DNA of 64,000 bases from Agapetus fuscipes (Eukaryota; Arthropoda; Insecta; Trichoptera; Glossosomatidae): the NCBI GenBank assembly GCA_951799405.1, contig OX637352.1, forward strand, positions 15,882,820 to 15,946,819, written 5' to 3'. This document shows positions 8,780 through 21,900 of this stretch, one piece after another; the stretch's first letter is position 1, and each line of letters opens with the position of its first letter. The notes under the pieces were generated by a model. The model had not been told where the DNA came from. It worked only from the letters and a program-made list of their open reading frames with translations, and did not search any database. The position numbers were made by a program, and so were the translations under genes.

Positions 8780-9591
8780 AGTTACACTATATGTGTGGCT
8801 TAGTTGCATTCTTAGCATAATTTTGAATTTGTAACTTTTTTCTCGGCGAGCAAACTTCACTTTTATATGGGGACTACGGTTCTTAGCAACCAATAACAAA
8901 TTATTTGTGTGCCTGTTTGTCCCTCCAGAGCTCGTTTGACTTATGCACAATTTGATTCAAAGATGACCTTTCAGTTAAATTGTCTTAAGAATCACATTCT
9001 ACACAATCTGACCTAAGAAAAAATGTTATTGTGAGAGTGGTTTTAAATATTTTTAAAATCAATTTCCAGTTTTCATTAGACACATTGGTCCAGTACACAT
9101 ACAATTTTTTTATTTATTTTTAGTTGATTACCAATTAAATAAAATGGACTTCCACTGTGTGAACCACAAAATAGATTTAAACTTATTGTATAGTTACGTA
9201 TGGTCTTTGGTTTAAGCTTTATTTATTGTCTATACATCTGCATTGATCAAAATATTCGTATACACGGCTGTAAATTAATTTAGACGACAGCAAATCCATG
9301 GTTTAGCTCATGAGCGTAACCAGGAAGGGCCAAAGAGAAAAATGGATCTACTTTTGTTATTAAATTGTATTGCAATTATTGAAATCATCATTATTCAATC
9401 ATGACTTGCCCCCCCCTAGAGCGCGAGCTATGGCCAGGGGAGGCGCCAAAAATGTGTCTATTTTTTAGGGAGGTAACCCCCCCCCCTTATCTTGCCCCCC
9501 CCTAGATTTGCTTCTGGGTACGCCCATGGCTCAGCCACCACCTAATGTGAATTTTCAATGATCAATGCTGTAAGCTCTATATTGAGCAACA
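8780..9591. other. Rph 3' flank; C-rich transposon-end-like sequence at 9310-9535
   Basis: AT-rich up to 9300. 9310-9535 holds runs of C and phrases such as GCTTCTGGGTACGCCCATGG that commonly mark degenerate DNA-transposon ends. No clear terminal repeat pair could be defined. No coding sequence seen. Confidence 0.4.
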
Positions 9592-9937
9592 TCATTTGAT
9601 CAAACTGCCGAGAAGGCTGTTGGGTTTGTGCTTTTCAGCCGTGTGCGAGTCAGCCTCCGTCAGGCAGTGCCACTGCTCGTGTTTATGGTCTGGAAATTTG
9701 ATGCAGTCTTGCCAGTGCCGCAGCCTCTTTCCCTTGCTCCTGTGCCCGATGACCAGGCTGCCGAGAAAGTCGTTGGTCTTGCCGTAGTCCTTGTCCCATA
9801 CGGTCAACGACAGCGCTTGCTGCGCCAGCTCGGTGGGTCGAGTGTCGAATAAAAACTCCTCGTTGTAGACAGGATTCAGGTTGCGCCATTTTATAGATGT
9901 TTTGTGTTTCCGATGACACGGGTCGGGCTCCAGGTGC
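9592..9937 (-). CDS. Rph: Rph terminal exon, C2B
   Basis: Acceptor TAATTGCAG. It encodes [40 protein letters not shown] and [20 protein letters not shown], the C2B core, WDKD loop and C-terminal helix. It ends with a tail finishing LLGSLIK and TGA at 9594-9592. The tail is longer than I expect after the WHxL motif. Confidence 0.88.
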
Positions 9938-12900
9938 CTGCAATTAAAATAATTAAATGTAGATAAGAACGTTGGGTGTAAATGGTTGAAGTTATCGCCA
10001 CCTTAAAGGTAAAACTGAATAAGTGCCGGTTCGCTGATTTGCGGAATTGTGGATAAAACATTTAATTGGCAGTTAATTCTCATAAGTGAATTAATTATAA
10101 GGAAGTGCTGATGAAAATCTACAGGATTTTTACACTACTTTAGTGTTTTCTCTCGTAGAAAATGGAAAAAGTTGCATTTATCTGAGAAACACATGTTAGC
10201 TTATTATGTCACTTATTTAGTTTGACCTTTAAGGTGTCAATAATTTGAGAATTCTATCATTCAAAAACAACATAGAAGAATCAATAGGGTAATTTCACTT
10301 TATTTTTTTATTTCATAAAATGGTAGGCTATATTTTTTTAAATGCATTTGCGTTTTAAAAAAAAATATATGTGGCTTAGTTTTTAAATTATAGCTCTTTA
10401 AAATTCGCGTATTTTCCATTTCCGCTAAAACAGGAGTTTAGGTGTCAAATGGCCCTGGTAGTCAGTTTGCTAGCGACGTTTGTCATCAAAATGCCCCTAG
10501 CCGTTCACACTGGATTTTTGGCGGGATTCAAATTCTCCGCATTTTATTTTTCAAAATTATCAATGATATCTTTATTTTTACTACAGTGGTGCCTCACACA
10601 ACGAACTTAATTCGTTCCGGGAGCAAGTTTGTTATGCGAAAAGTTCGTTATGTGAAACGCATTTTCCCATAACAATACATGGTAAAAAAAATAATTCGTT
10701 CTGTAGCATAAAATATGCTAAGATGACATAAAAAAAGATAATTTTTTTGTTATTATTTTTATTTAGATATATCTAACAAAAACATATTTTTTTTAATTTT
10801 AAGACAGACTAAGTAGAGTCTACCGAATCTTGCACATCTTCATCCACTTTCCGATGGTTTCATGAAAAACCTGTCCAAAGTCGTTTGTTTTTCTCTTTTC
10901 TCCAACATCTGCCGGAAATAACGGACAAGAGTATCGGAGTAAAGATCGTTGATCCTGTTTGCTTCATCTAACTTAAAAGGACGACTGCCGTGATACGTGC
11001 GTGATTTAATTCGTAATGAAGAACGATTGCCGCGATACGTGCGTAAGTTAAGCGCAGTGACTAACGACTGCCCGCGACTGCCTGCGGTGCCTGCGCGGGA
11101 GTATGCAATACATCGGCAGCGATCGTGGAAGCTCGGGCGAAGCAGTCGTGGAAGCTCGGGCGACTTCGTTGTGTGAAGCGAAGTTCGTTGTATGAATCGT
11201 AAAATGAACGAACAGGAAGTTCGTTGTGTGCAGCGTTCGCTGTGCGAGGCACCACTGTACTTAAAAAATATATGAATGTGATCCTTGAAATGTACTCTAC
11301 ACAACCATATTATTTTCTGTTGTAAGAAACGAATGGCACTTAGCAGATTTTCCTGTTTCACTGTTCGCTTAATATCTGAAAAGTTTAATAACCTAACTGT
11401 GTAGTTATTGTCCGGTGGATAGCTCAGTTGGCAGTTTGAATCACACCGAGGGTGTCAGAAATGATTTTCTGTTTCCGCATTGCTACCGGCAATGTTTACT
11501 CAGCCTTCACAATAAATGAGAACAAACCCCCACAAGAGCTGGGAAGCCCCACTTTAACTGAAGTAGTTTGCGTATGGCCGACCCCTTTATCTGTAAAAAA
11601 TAAATAGGTTCCACTCCCCACATGCGATCCCTTCAGGGAGAATAGGACGAAAAGTTGTAATTGTAAATTGTAAAAAAAAGGAATCAAGTTTAAAAAATAT
11701 TATTATTGAGGCAAGCAAACATCACACTCGATTGATGCCATTAACAAAGAAAGATATTTAATTTTATTGTAGAGGAGTTTATTACAATTTGACAAAGGGA
11801 TCCGAAAAGCCGTTGCTGTCCATGGCGGGCAGGTTCTTGCACCTGAGGATGCCCACGGCCAGTGCGCGGCGCTTGGTGCTGTAGCAGAGGGACACCAGGA
11901 TCTGGGGGCGCGCCAGCTGGTCGGGGAGCTCCTCGCCGGCCGTGAGCGGCAGCGAGAAGTCCAGGGGCGTGCCGTGGGAGAGAGCAGCAGGCAGGGAGAG
12001 GGACGCGGAGCCCAGGATGTCGCAGCCGTACCTGGAAATGTGAAAAGCATGAGTCATGTTGGTAGAACGCTTGCCTTCCATGGAGGAATCCTAGATTTTG
12101 ACTACATACAACAAGTTTATTTAATGGGTAGTTTTGAATTCCGTTATCAGAGTATTCCTTGACTTATAGGTTGCTGTGAGGTTGGCCACCCATACTGTAA
12201 ATCATAGTTCACTTTGGCAATGTCACCCCTGTTTCAGGGAAGGTCAGCAAGAGTTGAAGGGCTTATGTTAATTTGAGATAGGGTTTTATATTGTAGGTTC
12301 ACATGCGGCATGTTAAAGCGCAAACTTAAATGTGTCTAATAAATAAATCACTTTTGTGTTCTTTCGGGTTTGACCATGTTCTATTTGCAGCTCCCACATC
12401 TGCCGACGTTTCGCTTTCACGAGCAGAAAGCATCTTCAAGGCGAGTTTTCAAAGCACCGTGGCACACCTACCCCCCACCCAGAGTGAAGGAAGATGAGAA
12501 CAACGCAACGTATTCACAACCAGTTAACACCAACACGCGTCCGCGAAGACAACAAAAACCGCCACGGTGCTTTGAAAACTCGCCTTGATGATGCTTTCTG
12601 CTTGTGAAAGCGAAACGTCGACAGATGTGGGAGCTGCAAAATACAACATGATCTAAAATTCTCTTGAATGCCCATTGTATTTTGTTATGTTTACCCTTTC
12701 CTCACCCCTTCTCTCAACCCCCATAGCTCCGACACCTAAAACTTTCCCCAGAGCGCACATTTATCATTTTAGAACTTCAGTTATCTTCCTGATAATGATG
12801 TGGTAGCATCGAAAGCGCTCGAAGGAATAAAACTCAACTCGTGAAGAAAAACTTAGTGTTTTATTTTTCAAATTTTAAGAGAAGAGCATGACGTATGAAG

Positions 12901-15900
12901 AGAGTGATGAATGTCGAGGACATGAAAGAAGTCAGCAAGGACAGAACAAAGTGGAGACACATCTACGGAAGAATTGCACGGCTAGAGCAATACAAGATCA
13001 CATGGCTTACTTGTCTTTATCCATCACCGTGATCCTGAAGGTCTTGCTCTGCAGGTCCTCCTTGGAGATGCTGGGGAAGGTCAGGGTCTCGTTGAACTCC
13101 GGGTTGATGGTCTTGTGGACGGTCTTGGTGTTGAGGCGGTTGGGAGCTGCGCCTTCTGGAAGAAACACAAAAAATACTGTGAAAATACATTCACAAATAT
13201 TTATCTGAAATATTATATCCATTCATCCATTAGATCCGTCCAGCCTTACAACAACTGGGTATTGCTTGAGTATTGGCGCTTTCTATAGCAACGACAAAGC
13301 TCACAGAGGGCTCTTGATATACACAAAAACAGCGCTCACCAAATAAATCATCCTAATAATATTATTATTTACTGAATTGTTTTTGTGGTTTTTGGGTTAG
13401 ACCATAGTCTACTTGCAGCTTTTTTATCCACAAAAACAATTCAATATACAATACTGACCATGAAAGTGTTAGTGAAAGTTTAAAACCATTGAGTTATAAC
13501 ATGGGGAGCGGAAACTAACATACTGAATTGATACATACTTGTTCCCTCTTGCGTTCCTCTCCTGTCAAACGTTGTAATAAAATGGGTGATAAAATTAAAA
13601 TATGAATTTACACATTGAAAATATGAAATACTGACATCAATTTTGGCGATCACAATATTTATAACGCGTGTTATCTGTCATCTTTAGCTATTTCCGGTCT
13701 AATCGACAACCATTATTTGCAATGGTAGCAACATTCAAGATTTTTTTTTTCGTTCTGCCGAGTTTTTTGTTCATATGGAAATGCAACTGTGAAGTTCTTT
13801 GTTCTCTTTCTAACTAATGACCATTTTCGTAAGCAAATTGAGACAGATATATATGGGTATCGCCGTCGAAATTTGTACCTTTTGTCTTGTGCGTGTGTCC
13901 CCTAATGATTTTCAGCTTTTTCATAAAAACTGGTGATCTCTACTGAATTCTAAAATTATCAGAGTAAAGTAAATAAAAAGCGTATCGAAATACAAAAAAA
14001 AACTGCAAAAAACATTAAGTGGCGATGTAATTAAAAAATAAAACAAAAACGCCTTTTTTCCATTCCCATACAAATTTTACATGTCCGCAACCAGTTTTTG
14101 ACCCTTTGATGGCATGATACGATCAAAATAGTCAAACGTTTTTAAAGTTGAGTATTTTTGCATATACCTTAGTAACGTATCTTTTATTTTCTGTACTAGC
14201 CACAATAATATTTACTTATTTAAACACGAAATATTGATTGCTAAGGGTTGTCTCCATTTTTGGCTCCGAAATTTTTCTTTTAGTATGTTACCAATTCCAT
14301 TGGAACTGACAAAAATCTTGCAATCTTAAGTATTTGTTCACGTATGGTAACTCTTTGATGTAGTGTGGACAACACAAAAAAACTCATTCGATACCTTCAT
14401 TTTCTTTTGAGAACGTTTACATCAGACTCGGGAATTTGTCGTGTGTGTTTTGAGTGGAAGTTAGCTTGGCATTATTAAGGTATGTATTCGAATATGTTGT
14501 CAGTTGTATATTTTTTACTTAGATCCATTAATTCTTCTAATGATTGTATGTTTTTATCATTGCTGACAGTATTATTTTTCAAATGGCACAAGTTTAAGGT
14601 AATGTCGGGCGGTTTTTTATTTACAATCTTTACCGTATGTTACCAGTATTAAGGTGTATTCACGTAGGTTTAAAAAAATACACCTACTTACCGTTAATTT
14701 ATGGTTGACTAACAAATAACATTTACGTACCTAATTGAAACATAAAACTATCTAATCAACCTTACTACATGCTATTCATATTTTAAATGCACCGTTTGAT
14801 GTTTGTTATTCAAAATAGCAAAAAGGTTTATTCCGTGATCTGTGGGCTAAACGATTAAATGAAATTTGGACCACAGAGGTACCTAATTTTTATATCGGTG
14901 CTGGATACTGTGAAAAATGTACGCAAAAAAAAACATTGCCTATCTATCTAAATCTATAATAATCTATAATCTAAGTTACAAAAATATATTGCATTTAAGA
15001 GTTTAAGTTCGTACTTAAACATGCTGCATGTGAACCTAAATTTATAAAACCCAATCTCAAATGAACATAAACCCTGCAACTCTTGCCGACCTTACCTGAC
15101 ACAATGGTAACATTGGTAAAGTGAACCATTTTTTACAGTATGAGTGGTCAGCTTCATACTATCCTATAAGTCAAGGAAACTTATTGAAATACAATAAACG
15201 AACGATTTTAGGTAGTTATTAAATGTGCGTATTCATATTTTTAATAAACAATCATAGACAAACAACATTCATATTTATAGACATTCAAAATGGTGCTCTT
15301 ATATTTTTTACTGAACAGTGTTTACGAACTGCTATAAAATCTTGTATTCGTCGTCGAAAAAAGAAATGAGATATCGAAATGTAAAAAAACCTAATTTTTC
15401 GAACCTGTCCGTCATTTTGAATAGACCTTAATTTAACTCACGATGTTTTCGTTTTCTTGAATCTTGCCGGTCGACAGTTATGGTACAAATTTAAACGGCG
15501 TTACCCATATGTCTATTTTCGTTAAAAGAATTTCTTGTCCATAGATGTTATTAGTCAATGTTTAAAACTTTATTTATTATTATTATGTTCTCCCTCCTCT
15601 AACTCACGCCCTTGTATATCCATCCCATCCGGGGATGTGTCACAGGACACGCATGCAAAACGTTATATAGATGCAAATGGCAGAAGGCCCTCCCGTGAGG
15701 CTAACACTCTCTCCAGTGTAAAACAAGACAAGTTCAGAACACAAGCAACAAGCAAGGAGCACATACAAGATACACAAAGCTATTCACCGAGTGGCAGCAT
15801 CTCCAAGCAGCAGTACGGGTCGGCAAGCCCCGTGAGGTCAGTGGGGGGCAGAGCCCTGGCCCTCACGCAGGTGACCTGCAGGGAGTCCCCGCAGTACAGC

Positions 15901-18900
15901 AGGCGCACCTCCACACAGCCACAGGCGGGGGGTGCAGGCACTGGCGGGGACACACTGCTGGATATGCCCGCTGTAAACAATGTAATAACAGAAGGTAAAA
16001 TTAAAACTGGAGTTGCGGTTCTTTGACTTATTTAGTTGAAGTGAGGGTTTCCCAGCTCCCGAGGGGTGTACTCATTTCCTGTGATGACTGAGTAAGCCTT
16101 GCCGATATTTTATTTTTGGGTTTGAAATAAAAAGTGAAACGGGAAATTATTTCTGACACCCTCAGAAGGGATCACACCCTTGCTCTCGGCATGGAATGCA
16201 AGCATTCTACCAACTGTGCCTTTTAACGAGCTTTATCGTCGCTACAAACCGCCAATTCACACTCAAGCAAGACACAGTTGCTGTAAGGCTAGATGGACCT
16301 TTGGTGACCAGTCATTGGTAAAGGTGTATGATTTTTTCAACCCAGCGAAGAGAATATTTGAAAATTTAAATGGCATAATCTTTGTGCTCTGCCTGGATGC
16401 AAACTCACAACCTTCCATTCATGAGTCTGAAATGTTACCACTGGACTACAAAAAACTTAGTGTTTTATTTTTCAAATTTTAAGAGAAGAGCATGACGTAT
16501 GAAGAGAGTGATGAATGTCGAGGACATGAAAGAAGTCAGCAAGGACAGGACAAAGTGGAGACACATCTGCGGAAGAATTGCACGGCTAGAGCAATACAAG
16601 ATCACATGGCTTACTTGTCATGACAGACTGGTCTTGCAACGGAACACCAAAACGGGAAATAATTTCCAGGCCACTGTATTCAGCCTACTTGTAAAGGGCT
16701 GATCACATTGTGCTATAGGCCTACAAATTCTCTGACATCTAATGAGTCGTAGTTGAAAAAATGAATCTAACACTCACTTTGGTTATTGGAGTTATCTTTG
16801 CCGTTGTTCTGAGCCAGGCTGGCGGCACTCCCCCTGCTGGTGCTCCTCCTGAGCCCCCCTAGTGTCGCCTCCACCACACTGGCGCGGGGCCCCCGCACAC
16901 TGTCAGCTCTGGCCAGACTTAGCCCACTCAGGGCTCGCGGGAGGAGGGCTGCTTCCGTCAGCAAATCCTGGAAGAACAAGTTTCACTTTTAAATCTGTTT
17001 TCTGAAAAAAATAGTTTAAGAACCAGAGTCATAATAAAAGTAGAGCTTGGATGATGACGGTTATGACTCTAAATGAAATGAAAGAAGTGTGTAAGGACAG
17101 AAAGAAATGGCGGTTGATCTGTAATGTTGGCGGCTAGGGCTAGGGTTTTTTTTAATTAGAATATTGTATTTTGTAGATCTTTTGATGTTTATATATATTA
17201 TTATTAGTTTATTTAAAAAATGTGTTTGTTGTGTATGCACTTTGACTTATAGGTTGGGATGCGGCTGATCACCCATGCTGTAAAAAAGTGGTTCACTTTG
17301 CCAATGTCACCCCTGTGTCAGGGAAGGCCAGTAAAAGTTGGAGGGTTTACGTCCATTTGAGGCTTGGTTTTCAATTTGTGAATACACAAATAACACTTGT
17401 AAGCGCAATCTTACAGGTGTCTATTTGTAGGCATGCATTTGATATGAGTTTGAATGTTAACATATCTTTGTAACTTAGATTATACATTACAAAATATTGT
17501 ATTGCAATTGTGATGCTCTGTACTGTCTTTAGCAAGGCCATGTGACATCACAAATATTCATCAAATATTAAATATCATGAGTAAATTCCGATTTGTGTGC
17601 CATGTGAAAGCCAAGACTGGAGTAGCAACCGTGTGATGTGCGCTAACACATGCCGAGTCTCACCTGATTCTCCTGCGCCTGTTCCTGTGGTAGATGCAGC
17701 TCCTGCATGGAGCCGCTAGCTGCCCCTGGGCCCCCGTAGCGTGTGGGGCGCCTCTCTGGCAGCGTGTATTGAGGCAGACCACGGTAGAACCACGCGCCAG
17801 ACTTCTTCCACATCTCTCTGGTCTCGGCGCACACATTGCACAGCCAGCGGTCACTGTAATGAAATGTCAGAGATATCGTCGATGCGAAATGCAGATAATA
17901 CTGTTACGAATATGCAGGATATTGGAAGTGTGTTTGGTTTGTCTGTGTGAGTAAATAATAATGTCTGTGTTAGTGTGATAAAAAGTCTCTCTAGAAATAA
18001 ATAAATGCTTAGGTAGGTAATTTGTGATACTGTAACTCTGTTGCCATTCCGCTAGGGGTGGCTAGAGCCTCTGCAGAGCTGCATCCATTTCTTCCTATCC
18101 TTACATACCTCTTTTAATTAATTTATATCCATCACCCTTTTCATGCATTTCTTTTTTACGCTCACTTTGTATAATATATCCCATTCTTTCACAATCTCCT
18201 CAATCTGATTACTCCATACTTTTCTCAGTCGTCCCTTACCTCTTTTTCCTTTCACACTTCCTCTATATATATACTCGTACTTATTATTAAGATACTGTTA
18301 CAAATATTATGGATATTGGACGTGTGTTTGGTTTGTCTGTGTAATTGAATAATAAGTCTCTCTAGAAATAAATAGACGCTTAGGGCCTGTTGCACCAACC
18401 TCCAATCAATATTTGATCGACACATAAAATAATTCTGGTGAGGACCTCGGTTAAATATTTTTCGAAAGTGTGTATAATATGATGGAATTTGAACAGGAAA
18501 GATGATGTACCTACATCAGCTGGTCTACGTATATGCAACCAAATTTTTGATTTGACGGGAGAAATCACATTGAATATTGATTTTTGTCTTATTGGAGTTT
18601 GTGCAACAGGCCCTTAATAATAATAATATTAGGGTGATTTATTTGGTGAGCGCTGTTTTTGTGTGTATCACACCTCAAGAGCCCTCTGCGAGCTTGGTCG
18701 TCGCTGAAGAAAGCGCCAATTCCCAAGCAAGACCCAGTTGTTGTAAGGCTGGATGGACCTTTCAGTGACCNNNNNNNNNNNNNNNNNNNNNNNNNNNNNN
18801 NNNNNNNNNNNNNNNNNNNNNNNNNNNNNNNNNNNNNNNNNNNNNNNNNNNNNNNNNNNNNNNNNNNNNNNNNNNNNNNNNNNNNNNNNNNNNNNNNNNN

Positions 18901-21900
18901 NNNNNNNNNNNNNNNNNNNNNNNNNNNNNNNNNNNNNNNNNNNNNNNNNNNNNNNNNNNNNNNNNNNNNNTATAGGTATTTTTGTGCTCCGCCGGGATCT
19001 GAATCCACAACCTTCCATTTACGAGTCCGAAGTGTTGCCACTACGGACTACGGACCGGTCCAAGATGCCAAAGACACGCGGTGTACCTGAGCGGTTACCC
19101 ATCCAAGCACTGACCACGCCCAATGTTGCTTAACATTACCTTACATACTTCTTTCATTTTCTCCAGAGTCATAACCTTCTTCAAACAAGCTCTCCTTTTA
19201 TTATGACTCTGGATATTCCATTCATTCCCCCAGTAAAATGTTTTATCCACGATTTCTCAAATCAGTGAATCAGCACTTATTTAGTTTTACCTTTAAGGCC
19301 CTGATCGACGGGCGAGTAAAACCGCGGTGTTGCGGCTCGTCGGTAATGCTCGCCGGTGTATCATTGCAATACCGCGGTATTATATACCGACGAGCCGGGC
19401 TCGTGGCTCGTCATGTATGTTTGATTTTTTACTCGGCTCGCCATGAAACCGCGTGTCGATCACGGCCGTCAGTGTAGCAGTCAAACGTTCATGAGGAGAT
19501 ATAGCTTCTCGCATTATTGTGTTTTGTTTTTGTATTATGGGTGCCACTAACGTCAACAATTCGTCATACAAATCCGCAGACATTCTGAGGTAATTTCTGT
19601 AATCAAGTGGTTCTGCTGACAATTCACGTATCAAATGGGTATGCGACAAGTGCTGCCTCTTTTCGATCCAACTTTTAACGCAAACTCTAGGGCGTCTACG
19701 CTTATTTTTTCTAATTTCGTTGCATGCTATAGCGAGGTAACACAAAACTTCATATTTTGAGCACGACATCTTGAACCAACCGCGATCGCACGACTGTTTT
19801 GCTCGCTAGTCGATCAGCGCTGACGAGCCGCGAGTAAAACCGTCGCTCTAAAACCGCGGTATAATAGCTCGTACGTCGATCACCCGCTTTAAGGTGTCAT
19901 ATGTATTCCCTTATCTATCCAATGTTTGGGGCATCCCCGTATTCAATAATTGCGTCATTAGGCAGGCAGATAATAGTACTCAGCCAGGCCCGGATTAACC
20001 CCTCTGGGGGCCCTGGTGCGGGGAAAAGCTCGGGGGCCCCCCCATATGCCCCCCTTCCCTCGTAAAATAACTCATATCTAATGCATGCCCACAAACAGTG
20101 CCGGTTTTAGCACTTCCAGCGCCCTGGGCGAGATTTTTTAAGGCGCCCCCCCCCCCCCCTATTCGCAATTCGAAAATTCAATTTCAAACGAAATAAATTG
20201 CACAGAATCTGCACTGGACTTTCTTGCATAAATTAACCCACTGTATGAGGTATGTAAAGCTAGAATCATCTATCAGCTTATGCAGTTTCAATGAAAATAT
20301 AATATATCGATAATAAATCAATTTTATTCCACCGCGGTGTGTTTCGCATACTCGTACAATATGGAAATAGCCATATAAATTCTTAAGTGAATAAAAAAAT
20401 ATTTGGATGATTTATTTGGTGAGCGCGGTTTTGTGTAAATCACATCTCAAGAGCCCTCTGCGAGGTTGGTCTTCTCTGGCAAAAGCGCCAATTACACAAG
20501 AAAGATCCTTGACTTATAGGTTGGTATGAAGCTGACCTCTGTACTATACTGTACTTTATCCTGCCGCCGTTCCACTAGGGGTGGCCGGTACCTCCGCAGA
20601 TGCGCCTCCACCTTTTTCTGTCCTAACAAACCACTTTCATTTCCTCAATATTCATCACCTTTTTTATACATACTATTCTCTTATTCTCACTCTGCAGATT
20701 CCATTCTTTCGCAATCTCACTTTTTTGGTCTAACCATTCTATCCTCGGCCTTCCCCTTCCGCGCTTTCCTCTGACATTTCCTTTGTACACTTTCTTCGTT
20801 AGTAATTCATCATCCATTCTTTCAAGATGTCCGAACCATCTCATCGTACTTTGTTGTACTTTCATTCTCATATTCTCTTTTATACCACACTCGTTCATCA
20901 CCCAACCATTACAGTGTCTTTCCAGCCATTGCTCTCAGGTATTGAGCCTCACTTCCACTCAGCTCTCATTCATTAAGCTCACTTCCACCAACCAATATGC
21001 CATTGTGGACCGCCGATCTCATATTCTTCGTAAGTTTCCTTTTTCTTGCAATTCTTCCAATCGTTCCCATTACACTTCTTCCTCTACTAGCGCGCTTTTC
21101 CAATTCTTTCGTCAATTTTGCATTTGAAACTTGCTTCCCGCCAATCTCAAATTTTGTAAGCGTCACTTGTTTGTATGGAAACACGGTTACTGTATTTGAA
21201 TTGTTTACATTACAGAATAATATAAAGTTCGTCGCTTTGTTATCAGCGGCTAAACCTTCATGGCGGGTATATAGGTAATATATATACAACCATTGAGTAA
21301 GAAAATCTAGGGGAGCGGAAACTAACATACTGACTTGATACAGACTTGCTACCACTTTCGTTTATTTCCTGTCGAACGTTGCAGTGGTGCAGGCGGCAAC
21401 AATTACAAAAATTACGCCCAATCACCACAATACTTATAATGAGACATCTAATCTAATCTAATCTAAGCTCCAAAGATATATACCATTTAAGAATTACATC
21501 AAATGCATTCCCACAAGCAGACATGTATAATTTCGCGCCAACACATGCCGCATGTGGACCTACATTATAAGAACCCATCTCAAATGAACATAAGCCCTGC
21601 AATTCTTGCCGTCCTTCCCTGAGACAGGGGTGACATTGGCAAAGTGAACCATTTTTTCACAGTATGGGTGGTCAGCCGCATACCAACCTATAAGTCAAGG
21701 AAGATATGAGTGATAAAATTAAAATATGAATATACACCTTGAAAATATGAAATATTGACACCTATTTTAGCGATCACATTATTTATAACGCGTGTTAGGG
21801 TGCAAAAGAATGTGATGAGATGGTTTGGGCATGTGGAAGAAATGAATGGTGATAGACTGACAAAGTATGTATATAAAAAAAGTGTGAAAGGAAAAAGAGG

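Noticed and set aside
15535..16026. 163-codon plus frame
   Set aside because: Overlaps the Rph C2A exon antisense and repeats on both sides; the minus-strand exon is clearly the coding one.
18589..19133. Frames of 116-150 codons spanning the N run
   Set aside because: They cross 200 undetermined bases and lie in a SINE.
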